Below, in pieces: positions 1 through 5,740 of a DNA stretch of 6,473 nt. Source of the stretch: Helicobacteraceae bacterium. Lineage in GTDB: Bacteria; Campylobacterota; Campylobacteria; Campylobacterales; Sulfurimonadaceae. Position 1 is the first letter of the stretch. Every line of letters starts with the position of its first letter. A program made the translations under genes and the position numbers. The notes below the pieces were generated by a model, which searched no databases, had not been told where the DNA came from, and saw only the letters and a program-made list of their open reading frames with translations. Location: positions 1 through 6,473 of the forward strand of contig JALWNV010000081.1 of the NCBI GenBank assembly GCA_027083665.1, given 5' to 3'.

Positions 1-446
1 TATTTCGACAATGCGACGGCAAACGGGTTTCGCAGCAGCAAAACGACCTTGATCTGCGGCCGGTCCCGCTTGACTTTTGCGGCAAGCAGGGTCGCGAAAA
101 TATCTTTGATCAGCAACCCCCTGTACCAAAAACGCGTATTGTCTTCATTGACACGCTCATCCAGTACCCGTCCTCCGAATACCTCATCGATCATCGGGTC
201 CATATCGCTGAGCTCGTCACTGCGGCGCAGATACCGGTGCATCCTAAACGGGGGGCCGAGCCTCCACGGATGAAACGGTTCGAACAGCTCGCGGTACCGT
301 TTATCCCAGTTGATTAAATCCGCGACCCACGTCGTCCCGCTCCTGCCGTCACCGATCAGCCAGACGGTACGACGATAGTTTCCCGCGACCGCATTGAGCA
401 AAAACGCTGCTTTTCTCAGGGTTTTTCCCGGTGAAAAAATCTTCAT
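1..446 (-). CDS. PAPS-dependent sulfotransferase, N-terminal part (runs off the window)
   Basis: An open frame of 148 codons starts at the ATG at 446 and is still open at position 1, so the C-terminal part and stop are missing. Near the N-terminus, residues 30-40 read LIGDGRSGTTW, a typical 5'-phosphosulfate-binding loop of sulfotransferases. LFEPFHP follows at about 54-60, a pattern common in bacterial members. Residues 136-148 read LLLRNPFAVALSK, matching the 3'-phosphate-binding motif, with Arg139 and Ser147 as the expected PAP contacts. No signal peptide or membrane segment is evident in this part, so a cytoplasmic enzyme is likely. The family transfers the sulfuryl group of PAPS to a hydroxyl or amine; the acceptor cannot be told. 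The start codon overlaps the stop of the flippase gene as ATGA (446-443), and no strong Shine-Dalgarno is seen, which suggests translational coupling. Co-transcription with PAPS synthesis, PAP removal, PglK and PglB suggests a glycan acceptor (inference). It is the last gene seen, not necessarily the last of the operon. Confidence 0.85.
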   Translation of the reverse strand, partial: MKIFSPGKTLRKAAFLLNAVAGNYRRTVWLIGDGRSGTTWVADLINWDKRYRELFEPFHPWRLGPPFRMHRYLRRSDELSDMDPMIDEVFGGRVLDERVNEDNTRFWYRGLLIKDIFATLLAAKVKRDRPQIKVVLLLRNPFAVALSK

Positions 447-2176
447 GTCCCGTGCCCGTTCCATCTGACCGCCGTACCGTTTTCTATCCGGTATACACTG
501 TCGCATCCCGAGATCGTTGACAGACGGTGCGCGATGATAATCAGGGTTTTGTCGGCACCCACTCTGTAAATTTCTTCCATGATCTCCGCCTCGGTCTGAC
601 TGTCCAGAGCGCTTGTCGCTTCATCCAGGACAAGAATCTGCGGATCATGATACAGCGCCCTGGCGATCGCGATACGCTGTTTTTGCCCGCCGCTGAGCCG
701 GACACCTCTTTCGCCGACCCGCGTATCGATCCCTTCATGGTGCGACACCAGAAAATCATAAATCCTCGCCTGCTTCAATGCCGTGACGACTTTCTGTTCA
801 TCATACTCTTTTTCAAACGCGACATTGGCGGCCACCGTGGCGTCAAACAGATAGATATCCTGCGGAATATAGCCGATTCTTCGCCGCCAGTCCCGTATAT
901 TGTTCGCATCGATCACAACACCGTCGGAGCGGATCTCCCCTCTGAGCGGCCGGTAGAGGCCGATAATAATATCGACCAGAGTGCTTTTCCCGCTGCCGCT
1001 CTCTCCGACAAACGCCACCTTCTCCCCTTTGGCTATCTGCAGCGTGATATCATGCAGTACCGGTTTGTTTTTTATATACTCGAAAGCAACATGTGAGAGT
1101 TCTATTTTTTTATGAAACGCGATCGTGTCATTACCGATGTTTTCCACATCATACGACAGATCCATATGAACGATTTCAAGGGATTTCTCCAAAAAAACAA
1201 TCCGGTTGTAATAATACAGTATCCGGCTCACCGCCGGCATCATGCGGTACAATGCCAGCACGAACACACCCAGTACCGCCACTTTGGAGCGGATATCCGT
1301 CTGAAGGACCTCCACCCAGTACCCCACCAGCAGCACCAGCATGATAAAACCGACGGCCTCAAGATAGATCTTCGGCGTTTCCGACAGCGCTTCTTTTCGG
1401 ATATTGGCTTTCATGAACTGCTCGCTCGCCGTATCGAACACGTCTAGCAGTTCCGCCTCGTTCGAGCGCAGTTTCATCATTTTGAAATTCCCGAATGCAC
1501 TGTTGAGAATCTCGTAAAACCGCCGCTGACTCTCCTCGCGTTTTTGTCCGGAAATTCTTATGCGCGGCGTCAATGTCCGGATAAGGAGCCAGGCGTTCGC
1601 ACCCAGGAACAGTGTCAGCAGCAGCGTAATCTTCCAGCTGACAAAAAGAAGGAAAATATAGATGGCCGCCAGTATGAGGCTTTCGGTGAACAGGCGGATA
1701 TACGCTGTCAGGATACCGGAGATATTGGAGGCTTCCTGCAAGATCCCTTTGATCAGTTTTGCACTGTTTCGCTCAATAAAATTCCGATAGCTGAAACCGA
1801 TATAACTACTGAAAAGTTTCAAGGAAACATCACGGGCGCAGCGTTTTGAAAAATAGGCCATGGCGTAGTTAAAAGACTGGTTCAAAACCGCACGAAACAG
1901 ATAGAACAGTACCAGAAGCATCGCAAAAGCCAGGACGAAGTCGACATCGTTTTCAAAGCCGAAAAAACGGTAGAGCTGCCGATAATACCCCTGACGATGG
2001 ATAGCATCGAAATCCGTCGCGACATCGATAAAGGGCATAACGGCGGAAATTCCGACCATTTCGACGGCAGCGATCAACAACGCGAACGGGACAAGGTACG
2101 CGACAAAACGGCGGTCTCTTCGCGAAACGATATCGTTGAGTTTTCGAAGTTTTCCCCATTGCTTATGATCAGACAT
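443..2176 (-). CDS. pglK: PglK-like ABC flippase for lipid-linked oligosaccharide
   Basis: A 577-residue ABC half-transporter, close in length to Campylobacter jejuni PglK (about 564) and similar throughout as I recall it. PglK is a homodimeric inner-membrane ATPase that flips undecaprenyl-diphosphate-linked oligosaccharide to the periplasm. The N-terminal half holds about six membrane segments (roughly 26-46, 78-97, 157-178, 183-199, 273-290, 297-314). The nucleotide-binding domain is intact: Walker A GESGSGKST 391-399, Q-loop Gln439, signature LSGGQ 494-498, Walker B ILVLDE 514-519, and the H-loop histidine 550. No lesion is seen. I chose the ATG at 2176 because GGTGAG lies just upstream and it starts 19 bp after the pglB stop. 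A longer frame from a TTG at 2245 would add 23 residues and overlap pglB by 50 bp. The stop overlaps the sulfotransferase start by 4 bp. A lipid A or peptide exporter is less likely given the next-door PglB. Confidence 0.92.
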   Translation of the reverse strand: MSDHKQWGKLRKLNDIVSRRDRRFVAYLVPFALLIAAVEMVGISAVMPFIDVATDFDAIHRQGYYRQLYRFFGFENDVDFVLAFAMLLVLFYLFRAVLNQSFNYAMAYFSKRCARDVSLKLFSSYIGFSYRNFIERNSAKLIKGILQEASNISGILTAYIRLFTESLILAAIYIFLLFVSWKITLLLTLFLGANAWLLIRTLTPRIRISGQKREESQRRFYEILNSAFGNFKMMKLRSNEAELLDVFDTASEQFMKANIRKEALSETPKIYLEAVGFIMLVLLVGYWVEVLQTDIRSKVAVLGVFVLALYRMMPAVSRILYYYNRIVFLEKSLEIVHMDLSYDVENIGNDTIAFHKKIELSHVAFEYIKNKPVLHDITLQIAKGEKVAFVGESGSGKSTLVDIIIGLYRPLRGEIRSDGVVIDANNIRDWRRRIGYIPQDIYLFDATVAANVAFEKEYDEQKVVTALKQARIYDFLVSHHEGIDTRVGERGVRLSGGQKQRIAIARALYHDPQILVLDEATSALDSQTEAEIMEEIYRVGADKTLIIIAHRLSTISGCDSVYRIENGTAVRWNGHGT

Positions 2177-2198
2177 TTGGCTCACCGTCCGCTTTTCA
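2177..2198 (-). promoter_or_regulatory. Ribosome binding site and pglB/pglK junction
   Basis: The pglB stop TGA occupies 2198-2196, followed by a 19-bp gap. The gap contains a GGTGAG Shine-Dalgarno-like element at 2186-2181, four bases before the ATG at 2176. This site decides the flippase start. The spacing is short, so efficiency may be moderate. There is no room for a terminator or a full promoter. Confidence 0.6.
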
Positions 2199-4316
2199 CC
2201 GCAGCCGCAATACATTGGCATGTTCACAACTGCCGAAATGCGCAAACAGATGCGGATCGTACTGATTGAGCAGCAGGCCCTTGATAACGAAAGTGTCGAG
2301 GTATTTGTCAGTCAGCATCAAAAGGTACCGGTTCTTGTAGACGATCAGATTGTAGTCGGAGTTTTTGTAAAACCGCCGGACCTTTATCCGCTTCCCGTCA
2401 CTGACGATCAGGCGCGCCACCCGCCCTACCTGTCCATCTGCCGTCTGCACCGTCCCGGTACGACGGTCGAAAACGATACCCTTCGCCTCGACCTTCCGGT
2501 CCGCCGTATGGAACGGTTTGGCCATGTAGGTATAGGAAAACAGCTCGTTGGCGAAAGGATCCCGTCCGTTAAGTTTGGAGAATTCGGCAATCAGCGGCAG
2601 CCGTTCGATCATGTCGTCCCGGAAATAGAAATAGATGTCAAACGGCGGTTTTTCCACCAGAGGAAGCCGTGAGAGCCTCTGCATCAACTTCTGCAGGTCC
2701 GTCTGTCTGCCTACACGCTTGAAAACGGAAGCGCGATCGTAACGGTCCGCATGGCGCTGCAAAAAATACCGCGCCATATTGACACTCAGCACGGGGTTGG
2801 GAGTAAACCATATTTTGGCGACAATATAGTTATCCATTCCGTGCTTGCCGTTGTCGATCAGGGTACGTTTGCCCGTACCGTACCACAGCGGCCAGCCGTC
2901 GTCCCACCAATCAACAATAAAATCGTCCGGGCTTCCGGCCGAAGCCAGTTTTTCCATCAAGGCGGCTTCATCGGCGAGATAGACCGGCCGGATAACGGCA
3001 TTGTACGCCGTCACTTTCGAAAAGGCATAAGCGAATACGGCTGCACTCAGCAGACCTGTCACACTCAACGCCATCTTTTTTCCAAAACGCGATGAAAGGA
3101 TTTGCAAAAGCACCCGCAGCAGTACAAAAACACCGATAGCGACCACGGCGACGGCGAACGTCGTAAAACGGACGCCCAATACCGTCGCAGCGAACCCGAG
3201 CAGCAGCATCGGCCACAGCAGCAGGCTCGACCGGCGGTATCGGGCGAGCAGCAGCAAGCCGGCGATTCCGAACGCCAGCAGCCAGAACGAACCGCTCATA
3301 TAGATCACGGTATCGGGCAACGGCATCGCCATCGCTTCCGAGATCCCTTTGAGCGATGCTTTCAAGACGTACTGCGTCCCCGTCACATCGGAAAAAGCAA
3401 CCGTTTCCCGGCCGCCGAGATAGGCAACGATACGATCGTAATAGCGCGGATGAGCGGCAAGATAAATCCCGGCGGCCACAACACCCGATATCGTTGCAAA
3501 GAGCCAATAGCGGTAATCGGACAGTCTGCCGCCTCCGGCATGACGAAAGTACCATGCAAATGCAACCGGCACCGCCAGGGCAAGCCGGATCCAAATCGGC
3601 AAAGGCAAAAAAGCGATGACGTACAAAATGAGCGCATAATAATGTGCGAGGTTTTTTCGGTCCAATATCAGGATGTAACCGGCATAAAACGGCAGGATCC
3701 CCACAATCAGCGGTTTGTAGGAGTGATACCACAACGACAGAAATACGATGGCCGCGAACCCGATCCACCCGTAAGAGAGCGAGCGCTTTTCCGCCACGGC
3801 GATCATGCTGTACAGCAGCATGAAAACAAAAAAGAAGTTCAGCATATCCGTATCGGCATAGCCCAGGTGCGTCCGGAAATAGAAGTTGAACCCGACGGAG
3901 GCGAGCATCGCCGCCAGCATCCCTGTCAGCGTCAAGCGGTAAAGTGCCATGATCAGCACGATGGGAATGACAATCAAAGCGGCAAGCAGTGCCGGTGCAT
4001 AGAACAAGACCGTATCGACCGGCAGCCCGGACAAATTGCTCATCCATGCGATCAGGTGGCCCGCCATATGTTCATTGTCCGAGGGAACATATTCACCTGC
4101 CAGCAGACGTTTGGCATGCGCGCCGACGTAGCCCGCATCCGCCGTCCATATCGGGATAATTTTCCCGTTAAAAAAATACTCCGGGTGCTTCATCGCGTCA
4201 AAGAGCAGTGTCAGCCGCGAAAGTACGGCAAATAGATACGCCGCGACAATGGAAAAAACGATCGTCCCCGTCTTGCCGCTTCCTTGTTCGGGGATCACTG
4301 TCCGGTCGCCGCGCAC
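2196..4316 (-). CDS. pglB: PglB/STT3 oligosaccharyltransferase with variant WWDDG motif
   Basis: A 706-residue protein, full length for bacterial PglB (C. jejuni about 713). PglB moves a glycan from undecaprenyl diphosphate to asparagine of periplasmic proteins. The N-terminal part is polytopic, with first membrane segment about 18-39. Metal and catalytic positions are recognisable: Asp60 in TADAGY (C. lari Asp56) and D155-x-D157 in GYADTDML (C. lari Asp154/Asp156). The periplasmic domain has WWDDGWP at 470-476 where Campylobacter has WWDYGYP, then TLIDNGKHGMDN. The C-terminus, ending in LLLNQYDPHLF and a short tail, aligns with the C. jejuni end, so the gene is complete. In external loop 5 (about 305-335) I find neither the TIxE glutamate nor an arginine matching C. 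lari Arg331. The MxxI helix is unclear (MIERLPLI, 569-576). The start is GTG, supported by AGGTGAGG eight bases upstream, beginning 10 bp after the cysQ stop. The family call is firm; sequon specificity is not predictable with certainty. Confidence 0.93.
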   Translation of the reverse strand: MRGDRTVIPEQGSGKTGTIVFSIVAAYLFAVLSRLTLLFDAMKHPEYFFNGKIIPIWTADAGYVGAHAKRLLAGEYVPSDNEHMAGHLIAWMSNLSGLPVDTVLFYAPALLAALIVIPIVLIMALYRLTLTGMLAAMLASVGFNFYFRTHLGYADTDMLNFFFVFMLLYSMIAVAEKRSLSYGWIGFAAIVFLSLWYHSYKPLIVGILPFYAGYILILDRKNLAHYYALILYVIAFLPLPIWIRLALAVPVAFAWYFRHAGGGRLSDYRYWLFATISGVVAAGIYLAAHPRYYDRIVAYLGGRETVAFSDVTGTQYVLKASLKGISEAMAMPLPDTVIYMSGSFWLLAFGIAGLLLLARYRRSSLLLWPMLLLGFAATVLGVRFTTFAVAVVAIGVFVLLRVLLQILSSRFGKKMALSVTGLLSAAVFAYAFSKVTAYNAVIRPVYLADEAALMEKLASAGSPDDFIVDWWDDGWPLWYGTGKRTLIDNGKHGMDNYIVAKIWFTPNPVLSVNMARYFLQRHADRYDRASVFKRVGRQTDLQKLMQRLSRLPLVEKPPFDIYFYFRDDMIERLPLIAEFSKLNGRDPFANELFSYTYMAKPFHTADRKVEAKGIVFDRRTGTVQTADGQVGRVARLIVSDGKRIKVRRFYKNSDYNLIVYKNRYLLMLTDKYLDTFVIKGLLLNQYDPHLFAHFGSCEHANVLRLR

Positions 4317-4332
4317 ACCCCGGTCCTCACCT
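4317..4332 (-). promoter_or_regulatory. Ribosome binding site for pglB, overlapping the cysQ stop
   Basis: The sequence AGGTGAGG at 4332-4325 lies eight bases before the GTG at 4316 and includes the TGA stop of cysQ (4329-4327). It supports the GTG start over the next in-frame GTG at 4298. Ribosomes finishing cysQ would sit on this site, so pglB translation is probably coupled to cysQ. Confidence 0.7.
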
Positions 4333-5145
4333 TACCACGAACCAGGGGTTGAGAAGGTTTTCTTTGTTGTATTTTAATGGCCGTTGGTCGTTGGTCGTTG
4401 GTCGTTGGTCGTATTGATAGGTCATCTTTCCCGCTTCGCGCACGATGGCATCCGCGGCCGCCGTATCCCACTCCATCGTCGGGGCAAGGCGCGGGTAGAT
4501 ATCCGCACTGCCTTCGGCGACCATGACCAATTTCAAAGAAGACCCTTTTGAAATCGTCGTTAGTCGTTGGTCGTCGGTCCTTAGTGAATTGATAAACTGT
4601 TCCGTTTCAGGAGATAGATGAGATTTACTTGCAACCACGATCAACTCATTATCTTTTATTTGTCTGTCAATCGGCAAGCGAATTGCCTTTTCCAAACCAT
4701 CGACCGTCGATTGTCGACCGTCGACCGGCATCTTGTATGCTCCGTTTCCTTTCTTCGCGAAATACATCTCCCCCAATGCCGGGGCGTAAACGACGCCGAG
4801 TACCGGGGTGTCTTTGTAAATCAGCGCGATATTGACCGTGAATTCACCGTTTTTCCTGATAAACTCCTTCGTGCCGTCGATGGGATCGATGCACCAGAAG
4901 TATTCCCACTCTCTTCGCACTTCATAATCTTCCGCCTTGTTCTCTTCCGAAAGGATCGGAATCTGCGGATACAGTTTCTGCAGTGCATCGCAGATGATTT
5001 CGTTGGACGTCGTATCCGCTTCCGTCAGAGGAGACTTGTCATCCTTGTAATCTATCCCGAAATCTCTTGCATAGATTTCCATGATGGCATCACCCGCTTC
5101 CTTGGCGATGCCCGCCACTTTTTCCAAATCGATCGTCTCAAGCAT
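4327..5145 (-). CDS. cysQ: 3'(2'),5'-bisphosphate nucleotidase CysQ (PAP phosphatase)
   Basis: A 272-residue member of the inositol monophosphatase superfamily, closest to CysQ. CysQ hydrolyses PAP (and PAPS) to AMP (and APS), removing the inhibitory by-product of sulfotransferases and PAPS reductase. The metal-site motifs are intact: Glu67/Glu68 in LSEEN, DPIDGTKEF at 87-95 with Asp87 and Asp90, and WDTAA at 226-230 with Asp227. KSPLTEADTTSN (37-48) and the FTVNIALI segment also match E. coli CysQ, as does the end LLNPWFV. The protein is about 26 residues longer than E. coli CysQ (246). Part of the excess is peptide encoded by heptanucleotide repeats around residues 140-149, 189-196 and 246-256, in places that look like surface loops. 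The start ATG at 5145 has AGAGGG seven bases upstream and lies inside cysC (8-bp overlap). Its place between PAPS synthesis and PglB/PglK/sulfotransferase suggests a dedicated PAP-recycling role. Confidence 0.93.
   Translation of the reverse strand: MLETIDLEKVAGIAKEAGDAIMEIYARDFGIDYKDDKSPLTEADTTSNEIICDALQKLYPQIPILSEENKAEDYEVRREWEYFWCIDPIDGTKEFIRKNGEFTVNIALIYKDTPVLGVVYAPALGEMYFAKKGNGAYKMPVDGRQSTVDGLEKAIRLPIDRQIKDNELIVVASKSHLSPETEQFINSLRTDDQRLTTISKGSSLKLVMVAEGSADIYPRLAPTMEWDTAAADAIVREAGKMTYQYDQRPTTNDQRPLKYNKENLLNPWFVVR
4383..4412 (+). repeat. Heptanucleotide tandem repeat, tract 1 (four perfect copies)
   Basis: The 7-bp unit GTTGGTC is repeated four times without mismatch, plus a partial GT. 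A degenerate copy may lie just left at 4376-4382. On the coding strand the unit is GACCAAC, and it encodes DQRPTTNDQRP near the CysQ C-terminus (residues 246-256). Compared with E. coli CysQ this looks like an insertion of about seven residues, i.e. three units (21 nt). Because the unit is not a multiple of three, gain or loss of one copy would shift the frame. Confidence 0.9.
4559..4579 (+). repeat. Heptanucleotide repeat, tract 2 (three degenerate copies)
   Basis: Three contiguous heptamers, GTTAGTC, GTTGGTC and GTCGGTC, share the tract 1 unit with one or two changes. A weaker copy, CTTAGTG, may follow at 4580-4586. The tract encodes about residues 189-196 of CysQ, just before the conserved GSSLK segment. 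The shared middle unit ties it to tract 1. Confidence 0.75.
4700..4727 (+). repeat. Heptanucleotide repeat, tract 3 (four copies, variant unit)
   Basis: Four contiguous heptamers read TCGACCG, TCGATTG, TCGACCG, TCGACCG. The unit differs from tracts 1 and 2 but has the same 7-bp period. The GTCGAC core is palindromic, so the tract can self-pair. Written in another phase on the plus strand, the unit is GACCGTC, resembling the coding-strand unit of tract 2 (GACCGAC), so it may be a related array in inverse orientation. It encodes about CysQ residues 140-149. Confidence 0.8.
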
Positions 5146-5740
5146 TCAAATACCCTCTTTCTTGTAAATAGTCTACGACCTGCCGTGCGGCATCGTCAAC
5201 GGAAATTCGGTCGTTGACGATCCGGATTTCCGGCTTCCGCGGTGCTTCGTAGGGTGAACTGATCCCGGTGAAGTCCGGTATCTCGCCGCTTCGGGCTTTT
5301 TTGTAAAGCCCTTTCGGATCCCGCTTTTCACACACATCCAGAGGCGTATCGACAAAGATTTCAATAAATTCACCCGCTTCCACCAGCGCCCTGACCGCGT
5401 CTCTGTCTTTTTGAAACGGCGAGATAAACGCGCTGAGCACAATCGTACCGGCATCCACGAACAGCTTGGCGACCTCGCCGATACGGCGGATGTTTTCGAC
5501 ACGGTCTTGTTCTGAAAATCCGAGACCTCTGTTCAGCCCCATACGGATATTGTCGCCGTCGAGGAGATAGGTGTGCTTGCCCGATGCCAGCAAAGCACTC
5601 TCCACCGCATTGGCGATCGTCGACTTTCCCGAACCGCTGAGACCCGTAAACCAGAGGATGCAGGGTTTCTGGTCTTTGATTTTCGAACGCTCCTGTTTGC
5701 TGATATGATGATCGTGCCAGACAATATGCTTATTTGACAT
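5138..5740 (-). CDS. cysC: Adenylyl-sulfate (APS) kinase CysC
   Basis: A 200-residue protein, the same size as E. coli CysC (201) and similar along its whole length. It phosphorylates the 3'-OH of adenylyl sulfate with ATP to give PAPS, the universal sulfuryl donor, in the cytoplasm. All hallmark motifs are present: N-terminal IVWHDH like the E. coli VVWHSH, Walker A GLSGSGKST 33-41, DGDNIR 61-66, GFSEQDRVENIRR 74-86 (Arg80, Asn83), SAFISP 103-108 with Ser107, the lid KGLYKKA 143-149, and FTGI 157-160. Nothing suggests inactivity. The start ATG at 5740 has AGAGGA a few bases upstream and overlaps the end of the preceding kinase-like gene by 11 bp; its stop overlaps cysQ by 8 bp. ATP sulfurylase genes are not in the window and would be expected upstream or elsewhere. 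It could serve sulfate assimilation, but the downstream cysQ and sulfotransferase favour sulfation. Confidence 0.95.
   Translation of the reverse strand: MSNKHIVWHDHHISKQERSKIKDQKPCILWFTGLSGSGKSTIANAVESALLASGKHTYLLDGDNIRMGLNRGLGFSEQDRVENIRRIGEVAKLFVDAGTIVLSAFISPFQKDRDAVRALVEAGEFIEIFVDTPLDVCEKRDPKGLYKKARSGEIPDFTGISSPYEAPRKPEIRIVNDRISVDDAARQVVDYLQERGYLNA

Noticed and set aside
527..1096. A 189-codon open frame on the plus strand, antisense to the PglK ATPase domain
   Set aside because: The opposite strand encodes intact Walker A, signature, Walker B and H-loop motifs. No ribosome site or domain supports the antisense frame.
2177..2245. N-terminal extension of the flippase from a TTG at 2245
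   Set aside because: It would overlap pglB by 50 bp, has no match to PglK N-termini, and the ATG at 2176 has its own ribosome site in the 19-bp gap.
2968..4047. A 359-codon open frame on the minus strand in another frame of pglB
   Set aside because: Its translation is Arg- and Cys-rich and low in recognisable structure, while the pglB frame carries all family motifs. It is an overlapping shadow.
3102..4235. A 377-codon open frame on the plus strand, antisense to pglB
   Set aside because: It lies wholly over a well-matched PglB membrane region. Its translation is rich in Gln, Arg and His with no recognisable domain, as expected of an antisense shadow.
4317..4326. Possible operon break between cysQ and pglB
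   Set aside because: The gap is only 10 bp, contains the pglB ribosome site, and shows no hairpin plus T-run terminator.
4700..4727. Possible CRISPR-like or hairpin regulatory array at the GTCGAC-rich tract
   Set aside because: Units are only 7 bp and contiguous with no spacers, and the tract is inside an intact coding frame.
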